A stretch of DNA of 57,821 nt, taken from assembly GCA_903844735.1 (NCBI GenBank), contig CAIMUX010000074.1, positions 1 through 57,821 on the forward strand. Direction: 5' to 3'. Under the pieces are notes generated by a model, which saw only the letters and a program-made list of their open reading frames with translations, did no database searches and had not been told where the DNA came from. Shown piece by piece: positions 24,387-32,695 of this stretch (position 1 is its first letter; each line of letters opens with the position of its first letter). A program made the translations under genes and the position numbers. This DNA is from Candidatus Eiseniibacteriota bacterium (GTDB lineage Bacteria > Eisenbacteria > RBG-16-71-46 > CAIMUX01).

Positions 24387-24933
24387 GTCTGGCCTCCTGC
24401 GTTGAGCTCGGGGTGGTTTGGCCGGGCACGGCGATCCACGCCTCCTTCGCGGCCGGAGGCAGGTCCGGCATGTGCTTGAGGAAGAGCGTGACCTGCCACA
24501 GCTTCGTCTCCGCCAGCGTCGCTCGGAAGGACGGCATGCCGGTGAGGCGGATACCGTGGCGGACTTTCCAGTAGATCTCACCCTCCTCGTCGTCGTCGAC
24601 GGGATCTTTCGCGAGCTGGGGAGCGCGCTGATACAATCCCTGGGCGATGTTTGACGCCTCGCCGTCGGCAGCACCGTGGCAAACCGCGCAGTTCGCGGCG
24701 TAGATCTTCACGCCAACGGCGAGGTTCGCGTCGTCGGCGGCTACGGGCGGCGAGCCCTTCGGTGCCTGGCGCGCGATCGTCGCGTGTAAGGACTTGCGAG
24801 CGGCCCATTCCTCCAGCCCTGATGGCTTGGCGTCCGCGTTGGCCGGTATGCCGCCGGTCGCGATGAGCAGGTACGCTCCCAGCAATCCGGTTGCGACGAC
24901 CGCAGCGGCCCCGAAAACGAATCCTCTTAGCAT
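24376..24933 (-). CDS. Membrane-anchored mono-haem cytochrome c
   Basis: A 185-aa protein with an N-terminal membrane anchor (FVFGAAAVVATGLLGAYLLI) and one haem-binding site CAVCH at about residues 82-86. The distal Met ligand is plausibly in GIRLTGMPSF. The layout fits a class I cytochrome c domain facing the periplasm, like those that deliver electrons to terminal oxidases or oxidise small donors. It ends inside the start of the DUF1003 gene. Nothing else in the neighbourhood points to a partner oxidase. Confidence 0.92.
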   Translation of the reverse strand: MLRGFVFGAAAVVATGLLGAYLLIATGGIPANADAKPSGLEEWAARKSLHATIARQAPKGSPPVAADDANLAVGVKIYAANCAVCHGAADGEASNIAQGLYQRAPQLAKDPVDDDEEGEIYWKVRHGIRLTGMPSFRATLAETKLWQVTLFLKHMPDLPPAAKEAWIAVPGQTTPSSTQEARHGT

Positions 24934-24963
24934 GATCGCGTTCCTCCCTGAGTCAGCTTTGTC

Positions 24964-25125
24964 TCACCAAGTCCGTCGCCCGGTCGCCCGGTCCAGCGCA
25001 TCGAGGCTCCTCACATAGTCATAGTCGGCACGCTGCAAGAGCCGTCGAGCCTCCGAAAGCGACGTCTCCGCATCAAGAAGACCGAGGTTTGTCGCCGTAC
25101 CCTCGTAGGCGTCGACTTTGAACAT
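24964..25125 (-). pseudogene. C-terminal fragment of a TolC-like outer-membrane factor
   Basis: The frame reads VDAYEGTATNLGLLDAETSL, then SEARRLLQRADYDYVRSLDA and LDRATG, which is the ending of TolC-family channels (GxxTxLdvLdAqxxLxxA). An in-frame TAG at 25138-25140 cuts it off from a preceding hydrophobic stretch (VFVPVLFVLVCGSLAFG) that may be another gene's signal sequence. No other part of a channel gene is nearby. It is one of several truncated genes in this window. Confidence 0.6.
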
Positions 25126-25326
25126 CGACCGGGTCTCCTACCCAAACGCGAGAGAGCCGCAAACCAGAACAAACAGCACCGGAACGAAAACCGTCGCCTT
25201 CCAATCAAACCGCCGTAGTTGGCCATAGAGACTCCTCCGGAATCTATCTCGGCCGTGCAAAGCTCACCCCCTCGCCTCCTTGGAGTTCACACCGTGGCAG
25301 ACCTCCCGTGCCCCTGCCGCAGCTCC
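25126..25326. other. Short region with a membrane-segment remnant only
   Basis: Only the hydrophobic run described with the TolC fragment is protein-like here. No ribosome binding site, repeat or hairpin of note was found. Confidence 0.4.
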
Positions 25327-26925
25327 CTACTTCTGGCGCTTCTTCGCGATCGCCGCTAGAGCCCGGTCGGCGCTGGCGACGTACATAGCCTTGGTTTCGG
25401 CGGACAGGCCTGTCATTCGTTCCAGTTTGCTCTTGGCATCCAGGTACGATGTCTCGGCCTTGTCCAGCTCCCCGGCTGCCAGGTAGGCCTCGCCCAGACT
25501 GTCGGAGGCATTGACGGACTCCGGCAGGATCTCGACACAGAGCGCCAGGATGGCTATGGCGTCCGCGATGCGCCCGGTTCCTAGAAAAGCATAGCCAGCC
25601 TGTATGATGGCGCCCTCAAAGGATGTTGCGACGTCCGGGTGGCTCTTTGCGGCGGTCCGGACCAGTTCCGTGGCGGCCGGCAGACCATTCCTATCGAGAA
25701 CTTCCAGGAAGTCCTCGGGAGTCGGCGGGGCCTGTTCCGCCTTGCGGGTCGAGACGGTGCACACGTTCGCGATTTCGCTGCCCGGTTCCGCCGCGCCCAT
25801 GTCCCGCAAGTGCGTGTCGAGAAACTCCAGCGTCAACGCGCAAACGGCTTCGTAGCCCGCCGTGGCCGCCGACCAGTCCCGGGCTATCCCGTCTCGAGAG
25901 CATCGACGCAAAAGGCTCGACATGGACCCGAAGTCGTGATGCTCCATTCCGGGGACGACGGCCCGAGTCATCTCGGCATACAGGGCCTGATCCAGAAACG
26001 ACTCGTCCGAGGACTCGGGGTTCGCGACGTCAGGGGCGGCGGTGAACACGAGCAGCGGAACCCGAAGCCGCTTTGGTCTGAAGTGAGGGAAGGTCCGTGC
26101 GACCGCAAGGGACTGCTCCTCTCGGAGGGTCCCATCCAGGCTGATGACCGTTCTGACCCGGGCGTGGCGGAGCGCAAAGAGGACGCTGGAGAGGCCGCCC
26201 CAACTGAACCCCGCGGTGCCGATGCGCTCGGAATCGGCTTGCGGCAGGGATTGGACGTATCCGGCGAGAAACTCGAGGTCCCTCGTTTGGGCTTCCAAGC
26301 CAAAAGCGTTCCAGGGCATCCGCCCCGCGTCCGGGCCCGTCGACGGGGCCGCGACCACGATGTAGCCGTGACTGGCCAGATACTCGAACAGCACGGAGTT
26401 GTCGAACGCCGGATACCCCATGCCCGGGGCATAGACGAGGACCGGAAATTTCCCCGGCGCGGGCTTGGCGTCGCGGCGCGCCCACACGCGTTCGCCCATC
26501 AGCCGGTCGATGGATGGCTGGTCCGGTGAACCGGCCTGCGGTGTGACCGTCTGGATGTATTGCAACTCGGCGACCGCGCGCGCCGCCGCGCCCTCCGCTT
26601 CCGGTCCGGTGTCCCAGGCCAGCAAGGGTAGGTAGTCACCGTAGGTCATCGCGAGGCCACTCGTCGCGGACTCGGCCGGTTGCCAGACGGCGATGTGAAT
26701 CGGGCGCCGGCCGTAGCCCGGCCGCGGTCGCCCGAAGAAATCCGTGGGAGCCCGGAGGGTCCGGGTCAGGTCCTCAACCGTCGCGGTGCTGAAGCCTACG
26801 GCGTAGGGGCCGGGGGGCAGCTCCCTCCAGGCAAGAAACGATTGGGCACGGGCGAATGATGTCATGATCGCCAGACCCAGGAGGAGAGAGAAGAAAGCGC
26901 ATCGAGTGAACACAGTGCCTCCCAT
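25327..26925 (-). CDS. Secreted alpha/beta-hydrolase with C-terminal TPR-like repeats
   Basis: A 532-aa protein with a signal peptide ending ARAQ. The middle is an alpha/beta-hydrolase resembling dienelactone hydrolase or platelet-activating-factor acetylhydrolase. It has the oxyanion segment FPVLVYAPGMGYP, the nucleophile elbow GFSWGG and a later acid/His region (VVPGMEHHDFGS). The last 130 residues contain helical TPR-like repeats (FEGAIIQAGYAFLGTGRIAD, then SDSLGEAYLAAGELDKAE). The substrate is unknown. ATG 26925 is the longest start; GTG 26916 is preceded by GGGAGG and is equally plausible. Both leave the signal peptide intact. Confidence 0.85.
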   Translation of the reverse strand: MGGTVFTRCAFFSLLLGLAIMTSFARAQSFLAWRELPPGPYAVGFSTATVEDLTRTLRAPTDFFGRPRPGYGRRPIHIAVWQPAESATSGLAMTYGDYLPLLAWDTGPEAEGAAARAVAELQYIQTVTPQAGSPDQPSIDRLMGERVWARRDAKPAPGKFPVLVYAPGMGYPAFDNSVLFEYLASHGYIVVAAPSTGPDAGRMPWNAFGLEAQTRDLEFLAGYVQSLPQADSERIGTAGFSWGGLSSVLFALRHARVRTVISLDGTLREEQSLAVARTFPHFRPKRLRVPLLVFTAAPDVANPESSDESFLDQALYAEMTRAVVPGMEHHDFGSMSSLLRRCSRDGIARDWSAATAGYEAVCALTLEFLDTHLRDMGAAEPGSEIANVCTVSTRKAEQAPPTPEDFLEVLDRNGLPAATELVRTAAKSHPDVATSFEGAIIQAGYAFLGTGRIADAIAILALCVEILPESVNASDSLGEAYLAAGELDKAETSYLDAKSKLERMTGLSAETKAMYVASADRALAAIAKKRQK

Positions 26926-26939
26926 GAACGATATCGTTC
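26926..26939. promoter_or_regulatory. Perfect 14-base palindrome between divergent genes
   Basis: GAACGAT/ATCGTTC, lying immediately upstream of the hydrolase start and 144 bases before the ABC-F start. Its position between divergent genes suggests a protein-binding site. No regulator is identified. Confidence 0.4.
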
Positions 26940-27082
26940 GGGCGCAGCCGATCGCGCTACGCCGGTTTCAACCCCTCCGATCTCTATCGTATTCGGCGCT
27001 CCCGGATCGGGCAAGCTCGCAGGCAGATGCTCGAATGCGCACGCTCACCGAACCTGCCCCGATCTGCTATCCTCTTCATCCT

Positions 27083-28720
27083 ATGATCGCATTGAACAAC
27101 ATTTCGAAGCAGTACGGTCGCCAGATCCTGTTCCTGGAGGCCTCGATGCAGCTCAACCCCGGCGAGAAGGTAGGCCTGGTAGGGCCGAACGGTGCGGGCA
27201 AGACCACGCTGTTTCGTGTGATCGCGGGGGAAGAGCAGCCCGACGAGGGTGATGTATCGATTCCAAAGCGCACCACGATCGGCTTCTTCCGGCAAGACAC
27301 AGCCGAGATGTCCGGCCGCAGCGTGCTCGATGAGGCGATCGCCGGGAGCGGTCGCCTCGGGGACCTCCACCACGAGCTCACGGATCTCGAGCACTCGCTC
27401 GCCGATCCAGGGCGGACCGATGAGATGGACTCGCTGCTCGATCGCTACGGTGTGGTGCAGGACGAGTACCAGCATCGCGGCGGCTACGATCTCGAGGCCC
27501 GCGCCTACACCGTGCTCCACGGCCTCGGTTTCGAACAGGACCAGATCGACGGTGATGTCGGTGCCCTGAGCGGCGGTTGGAAGACCCGCGTGGCGATGGC
27601 CAAGGTGCTGCTGATGAAGCCCGATGTTCTGCTCTTGGACGAACCGACGAACCACCTCGACATCGAGTCGATCTTGTGGCTCGAGCAATTCCTGAAGAAT
27701 TCGGCGGCGGCGGTGCTCATGACCTGTCACGACCGCGACTTCATGAATCGCACCGTGACACGCATCATCGAGATCGACGGCGGGGACTTGACGAGTTGGG
27801 GCGGAGACTACGACTTCTACGCACGCGAGCGGGTGATCCAGGAGGCCCAGCGCGAGGCGGCCTATGCGCGCCAGCAGGCGATGTTCGCGAAGGAGCGCCG
27901 CTTCATCGAACGCTTCGCCGCGCATGCGGCCAAGGCGGCGCAGGTACAGTCGCGGGTGAAGAAGCTCGACAAGATCGAGGAGATCGAGGAGCCGCGCCGG
28001 CGGGTGGTGGTGAAGTTCGACTTCCGCCAGCCGTCGCGGTCGGGCGACGATGTCCTGATGCTCAAGGGCGTGACCAAGGCCTATGGTCCCCGCAAGATCT
28101 ACGAACGCTTCGACTTTTCGATCCACCGAGGCGAGCGCTGGTGCGTGCTGGGGCGCAACGGTGCCGGGAAATCGACACTCCTGAAAATGGTGGCCGGGGT
28201 GATCGAACCCGACGCCGGGTCGGTGCGCCTCGGGGCGAGCCTCAAGATGGGCTACTTCTCCCAGCAGGCGCTCGATCTCCTCGATCCTGCGCGCACGGTG
28301 TTCGAGCAACTGCAGCACGACCACCACAAAGAGACCCAGGGCGTGCTCCGAAGCTGCCTGGGCGCGTTTCAGTTTTCTGGCAAAGACGTCGACAAGCTGA
28401 TCCGCGTGCTTTCCGGCGGCGAGAAGTCGCGCCTCGTCATGGCGGGGATGCTCATTGATCCTCCGAATTTCCTGGTGCTCGACGAGCCGACGAACCACCT
28501 GGACCTCGAGACCAAGGAGATGCTGGTCGAGGCGTTGGGGCAGTTCCAGGGCACGATGCTGTTTGTCTCGCACGACCGGACGTTTCTGAAGGGGCTGGGG
28601 ACTCGGGTGCTCGAACTGGAGTACGGAACGGATGGCGAGCGGTGGCCGCGCCAGTACCCGGGCAGCTACATCGAGTATGTGCGGAAGACGGGGCACGAGG
28701 CACCGGGGGTGCATGCGTGA
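27083..28720 (+). CDS. ABC-F family ATPase (ribosome-associated type)
   Basis: Two complete ABC domains without membrane segments define the ABC-F family, whose characterised members act on the ribosome. Domain 1 has Walker A GPNGAGKTT, signature LSGGWKTR and Walker B LLLDEPTNHLD. Domain 2 has GRNGAGKST, LSGGEKSR and FLVLDEPTNHLD. The interdomain linker (about residues 225-315) is charged and helical. At 545 aa the size fits YbiT or Uup-like members; the subfamily is not resolved. I chose ATG 27083 because homology starts there; the upstream extension is Arg-rich and overlaps the divergent gene. Confidence 0.93.
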   Translation: MIALNNISKQYGRQILFLEASMQLNPGEKVGLVGPNGAGKTTLFRVIAGEEQPDEGDVSIPKRTTIGFFRQDTAEMSGRSVLDEAIAGSGRLGDLHHELTDLEHSLADPGRTDEMDSLLDRYGVVQDEYQHRGGYDLEARAYTVLHGLGFEQDQIDGDVGALSGGWKTRVAMAKVLLMKPDVLLLDEPTNHLDIESILWLEQFLKNSAAAVLMTCHDRDFMNRTVTRIIEIDGGDLTSWGGDYDFYARERVIQEAQREAAYARQQAMFAKERRFIERFAAHAAKAAQVQSRVKKLDKIEEIEEPRRRVVVKFDFRQPSRSGDDVLMLKGVTKAYGPRKIYERFDFSIHRGERWCVLGRNGAGKSTLLKMVAGVIEPDAGSVRLGASLKMGYFSQQALDLLDPARTVFEQLQHDHHKETQGVLRSCLGAFQFSGKDVDKLIRVLSGGEKSRLVMAGMLIDPPNFLVLDEPTNHLDLETKEMLVEALGQFQGTMLFVSHDRTFLKGLGTRVLELEYGTDGERWPRQYPGSYIEYVRKTGHEAPGVHA

Positions 28721-28809
28721 GCACCCCGGTCATCAAAGACGGGCGTGTTCCAGGACACCACCGGGGCGGACCCATACGAACCGATCACCATTTGAATGCA
28801 GGGAGCACG

Positions 28810-30402
28810 CTACTTGCTGAAATTCCGCACCCGCGACACACCCTGCGCCTTGTCACCGAAATCGCTGAAAAAATACAGAACGTCATCCGCCTCGTCGTAG
28901 ACGAATGAATTCGGCATGTTTGGTCCCTTTGTCCAATCGGTGGAAGACGCCGGGGTCATGGGCAAGCGGGACACTTTCAGGGTTTTCCACGGTTGCCGTC
29001 CGTCAAGGACGGCGGTTACGTTCGTGGCTTCAAAGCCGCCTCCGGTATAGCCGGACGCAGTACATGTGCAGGAAATGATCAGAATGTTCCCATCGGCCAT
29101 CGGATAAGCGCACCCAATGGCGTCCCCTCTTTCCTCCCAGTTGCGCCCACGGGTCCGTGCCGGGACCGGGTTCACCGTGTCCGGCCTTACCCATGTATGC
29201 AGATCGTTGGAAAGCACGATCGATGAAAACGGATCAAACGTATACTCACCCACTCCGACAAAACGGTATCTCTTTCCGCGGAAGGACACTGAATCAAGCA
29301 GGCCGGGAAACCGTCTCACATCGATAATGTCCTGAAGTGCCCCCTTCAATCCGTGCGTATTCAGTCCCAGGCCAGCGACGATGTCCCACTTGACAAATCC
29401 ATCGCTTCCGTCACTCCTAAACCACGGGAAAGACCTAGAACTCATATAGACGCATCCGTCGCCGAACGGGTCGATGAGCAGACAGGGGTCCGATGGGCAC
29501 CATATAGGACTCACCCCGACTTTGTTCCAGTGCAGGACATCGCTGCTCGAATATGTCACACCATTTCTCATGCGCATGTAGAACTTATCATCCTGTGTCC
29601 ATTTCCAGTGCACACCGTTTGCGAAATTCGTCGCCGATGTTCCGTATGCCGCCGGCTTTTCGGGGACAAGAATGGGCGATGTGTAGAATTCCCAGTCGTA
29701 ATTCCAGTTGTCAAGGTTGGGGTCGAATGTCACATCGTCGAATCGCGCGCCGCCGCCGGAGTCCCCTATGAACGGATACCGCGCATCGGGGAGGTTGGCA
29801 AGAGCCCTGAGGCTCTCTTTCAGATACCACGAGGTTTCTCTCTCGGCGTACAAGGATGCGATGCACGCATTGGCAAGCGGAGACCAGAGAACCTCCAGCT
29901 TCGATTTGTCGCCCGCGGAAATCGTGACCTGAATGCTCTTGAGTTCGGTGACGGCGCCCTTCGGACTCCTTGAGCAAATGGACATTGTCTGGGTCGCAAG
30001 GTTCAATACGGCATATACGGCCCCACCATTGGTTGCAACGAAACCTATGCCTGGAACCGAGCCATCGCTATCTCCGACAATCACTGCCGACAACGCCCCC
30101 TGCGATATCCTGCGCCAGCCGGAATCCATACCCTCTGATATACTGCGCAGGTAGGCTGTGGTATAGGAGGCATTCGCCACGGTCTTGCATGCAAGTGATT
30201 TCGATCCGTAAATCGCGTTAGAAGATATCGCAAAGCCCGAGCCTTTCATATCAGTGAGGTTGCCGTCTTCAAAATCGTCCATGAAACCGTTTGCGGGAAC
30301 GCCGAAGCTCCTCGCCAAGCAGACTGAAGAAAGCAGGAACAGCAGTAGTGTCGGTGTTGCCATAGAAATCCCCACACTGCGCCATCTCCCGATGTCTCCC
30401 AT
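28810..30402 (-). CDS. Large secreted protein, beta-propeller-like, of unknown function
   Basis: A 530-aa exported protein with a signal peptide (MATPTLLLFLLSSVCLARS within the first 35 residues). After a FMDDFEDGNL segment it has a concanavalin-like jelly-roll region of about 180 residues, and later stretches rich in Asp/Gly/Trp. Examples are FANGVHWKWTQDDKFYMRMR, YSSSDVLHWNKVG and CLLIDPFGDGCVYM. These recall five-bladed propeller glycosidases (GH43-like), where such blocks frame the active site. The assignment is structural guesswork. AAGGAGG four bases before ATG 30402 fixes the start. The gene has noticeably more A and T in codon third positions than its neighbours, a sign of transfer. 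Confidence 0.7.
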   Translation of the reverse strand: MGDIGRWRSVGISMATPTLLLFLLSSVCLARSFGVPANGFMDDFEDGNLTDMKGSGFAISSNAIYGSKSLACKTVANASYTTAYLRSISEGMDSGWRRISQGALSAVIVGDSDGSVPGIGFVATNGGAVYAVLNLATQTMSICSRSPKGAVTELKSIQVTISAGDKSKLEVLWSPLANACIASLYAERETSWYLKESLRALANLPDARYPFIGDSGGGARFDDVTFDPNLDNWNYDWEFYTSPILVPEKPAAYGTSATNFANGVHWKWTQDDKFYMRMRNGVTYSSSDVLHWNKVGVSPIWCPSDPCLLIDPFGDGCVYMSSRSFPWFRSDGSDGFVKWDIVAGLGLNTHGLKGALQDIIDVRRFPGLLDSVSFRGKRYRFVGVGEYTFDPFSSIVLSNDLHTWVRPDTVNPVPARTRGRNWEERGDAIGCAYPMADGNILIISCTCTASGYTGGGFEATNVTAVLDGRQPWKTLKVSRLPMTPASSTDWTKGPNMPNSFVYDEADDVLYFFSDFGDKAQGVSRVRNFSK

Positions 30403-30628
30403 ACAACCTCCTTATGCGATGATGTATTGAGATTCCCAATTGCCGACAAGCATCATGGGGACGGGCGTCTTCGGGGTCAAGCGCACGCCTCTCGCCCGGA
30501 AGTCGGGAGCTCCCCGGTTCCGGCCCTGGGGGGACCCCGATGATGGCGAGCCGATGCCGGTGGATCGCGGTGCGAAGATGCCTGAAATAGCGGTATTTAC
30601 AGTCCATCGCCGGTCGGCCGGGTTGATT

Positions 30629-31507
30629 TCAGAGCGTGAGGCCCGGATTCAGCCCGGCGCTGACCGAGATCCAAACGCGCCCGAGGTCCGTGAGGAAGTA
30701 CATCTGGTCGCTCGCCGTCGGCCGGCCGCGCTCGACAAGGAATCGCAGATCACGGGCGCTGAGGACCGAGGGCAAAGATTGCTGCACGGCCAACTCGCAC
30801 TCGTTCAACATTCGCTTGAGGCCCCCGGCTATGATGTTCGTGAGCTCGGCGATGGCGTCGCCGAGTTCCGGGTGGTCGAGTGTCATCGAGTATCCGCCGA
30901 AACGCGTGGCTGCCTCTTCGGCTACCGGGCCGTCGAGGCCAAGGGTCAAGTTCCAGTGGACGTCTCCCGAGAGAGTGAACAGACCATAGACAACCGGACC
31001 GGGACCGACGGGTTCCGCCTCGGTTGCCTCCACCAGCTCCAGTTGGCAGACGCGGGAGAAGGCTTGCCGCACCGCCTGGGCGGCGCACTCGCCGTGCGGC
31101 ACGCGCCACGGGCCTTCCTTCATCGGGATCGCTTGGATGATCGGTAGCAGCCCCTTCTTCAGCCGCCCCGCATCGAGAGGCTTGAGGAGCAGGGCATCGA
31201 CCCCGGCGTCGTTGACGACGGAAAGCAGCAGATCTCCGTGCGACTCGGAAGTAACCATCACGACCGGCGGGCCCTGGTGGCGATGCTTGCGCAGTTGGCG
31301 CAGGAACTCGACCCCCCCCATTCGGGGCATGTGCATGTCGACGAAGATCAGGTCGACCCCTTCGCCCAGGGCCGTCTCCAGGGCGTCGACACCGTCACCG
31401 AACTCCGTGAAGCTGAAGTTCGCGAGGCCCGTCTGCGCGAGGGCCTGCAGGATGGTTTTCCGGGCCAGTCCGGAATCGTCGATGATCAGGGCGTGAAGCG
31501 CACGCAT
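30629..31507 (-). CDS. CheY-like receiver fused to a CheX-type domain
   Basis: Residues 1-125 form a response-regulator receiver with the acidic pair (LIIDDS), phospho-accepting Asp (IFVDMHMPRMGG), Thr/Ser (MVTSES) and Lys (LLKPLDAG). Residues 140-292 resemble the CheX/CheC class of CheY-P phosphatases. The helix GDAIAELTNIIAGGLKRML carries the characteristic E..N pair (ELTN). Such fusions can remove phosphate from partner receivers or act as adaptors. No chemotaxis or flagellar gene is nearby. The nearest histidine kinase is at 35-38 kb. Homology starts at ATG 31507, so the longer frame to 31708 is not used. Confidence 0.88.
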   Translation of the reverse strand: MRALHALIIDDSGLARKTILQALAQTGLANFSFTEFGDGVDALETALGEGVDLIFVDMHMPRMGGVEFLRQLRKHRHQGPPVVMVTSESHGDLLLSVVNDAGVDALLLKPLDAGRLKKGLLPIIQAIPMKEGPWRVPHGECAAQAVRQAFSRVCQLELVEATEAEPVGPGPVVYGLFTLSGDVHWNLTLGLDGPVAEEAATRFGGYSMTLDHPELGDAIAELTNIIAGGLKRMLNECELAVQQSLPSVLSARDLRFLVERGRPTASDQMYFLTDLGRVWISVSAGLNPGLTL

Positions 31508-31794
31508 CTGCTGCCCCCCGTGCCACGGTTGCCGGCGGATCCTCGAGTCTCGTCGAGGAGCGCCCTCATTCTGACGCCTGAATTCTGACTTCTGGCTGCC
31601 TGAGTAGTTCAATATGAGTTTCCGGCGGGGCGGGGTCAAGGACGGAGCAATCCTGCGACAATGCTGAGGTGACGGCGGCGGATGTCGCCCCCCGGCGGCG
31701 GAGAGCAAAGCCGGGCGAGAGCCGACGGGCGAACGACGCCGAGTTCACGTCAACGGGCGAGAGCCGAAAAGATATCAGCCGCCGATCGGTCGGG

Positions 31795-31941
31795 TCACGC
31801 TCGGGGCGACTCAGGCTCTTTGCGGGCCGGGTGATCGGTCGCTGCTCGCGCTCGCCGGTCATCATTCCTGATTCGCTGGATGCGTAGGAAGAAGTTGCGG
31901 AGGTCACTTACCTCTCGAACGACCTTCTCGATTCTGGTCAT
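31795..31941 (-). CDS. Small protein overlapping the nucleotidyltransferase gene
   Basis: A 48-aa ORF beginning MTRIEKVVREVSDLRNFFLR. It starts inside the 3' end of the nucleotidyltransferase gene and overlaps it by 38 bases. It is highly charged and helical. Its overlap with the upstream gene, and the fact that nucleotidyltransferases of this type usually come with a small partner, suggest a real co-translated gene. No family is recognised. Confidence 0.5.
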   Translation of the reverse strand: MTRIEKVVREVSDLRNFFLRIQRIRNDDRRARAATDHPARKEPESPRA

Positions 31942-32383
31942 CCTGCAGCCTCCGTATGTCCAATCGGTCCTGATCCGAACCAGGCTGCTCTTTCAACCAG
32001 ATAAGATCCTCGCGGCGGACAACCTTGACCGTGCCGTCTGACCCGACCTGGTTCGTGGCTGCCTCCACGATCTCCCGATGCCGAGCAAGCTCTCCGACCA
32101 GAATGTCCACGACGAGGTGGTCTTCGGCTTCGGTCTTGACGTAACGATGGAGGGTCAGTGGCGTGTTCTGAAAGGTCCAGGGCTCGGTCGCCTCGGTATA
32201 CCCCCTCGCCGTCATGGGCGCGGGAAGGCGAGGGAAATCGTCCGGATGGATCAGGATGTCGATGTCCCGCGTGAAGCGCGGTTCATCATGAAACGCCATG
32301 GCCAAGCCTCCGACCACCGCGTACCGGATTCGCGCCTTGTCCAGCATCTGCGTGATGGCGAAGAACTCGTCGAAGAGATCCAT
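31904..32383 (-). CDS. Nucleotidyltransferase of the AbiEii/DUF6036 type
   Basis: A 159-aa protein with the nucleotidyltransferase pattern VVGGLAMAFHDEPRFTRDID and then IDILIHPDDF: Gly-rich turn, then the D-x-D metal site. Such proteins are often toxin or antitoxin components of phage-defence or plasmid-maintenance pairs, or act on tRNA. The substrate here is unknown. ATG 32383 has GAAGG just upstream; a GTG at 32401 would add six residues. TATAAAG at 32404-32410 may be its -10 region. The small ORF downstream is the likely partner. Confidence 0.82.
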   Translation of the reverse strand: MDLFDEFFAITQMLDKARIRYAVVGGLAMAFHDEPRFTRDIDILIHPDDFPRLPAPMTARGYTEATEPWTFQNTPLTLHRYVKTEAEDHLVVDILVGELARHREIVEAATNQVGSDGTVKVVRREDLIWLKEQPGSDQDRLDIRRLQDDQNREGRSRGK

Positions 32384-32695
32384 GCCTTCACGATACCACA
32401 ACTTTATAGGGCTCGCGGCACCGCGGCACCCGCCGCTGCCCCCTGGCCATCCGCGGGCACGTTCTCGGCGGCGGCGGCCCGGCCCGGTGGGTTCTGGGGC
32501 GAGACTGGCAGGAGCCTCCGGACGTTTCCGACCATCTTCCTCGACAGCCGCGTTGCTTCAGTCAGTGGACCCGCGGTAGGATACCTGGTCAGCCGCCGGA
32601 TCGCATTGGCAAGAGGCGTTCCGGCCCCCGGATCGCCCCGGACACGGCGGGACCGGCAGACAGCAGGCGCAGACGGCAGGCAGCGGGAGGGGACG

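Noticed and set aside
26984-28714. A 576-codon minus-strand frame opposite the ABC-F gene
   Set aside because: Same reason: the plus strand has two intact ABC domains, and the antisense product has repetitive His/Leu/Val composition without start signals.
32402-32695. Upstream extension of the NifU frame
   Set aside because: Pro/Ala/Arg-rich and without homology; GGGAGGGG directly before ATG 32696 marks the real start.
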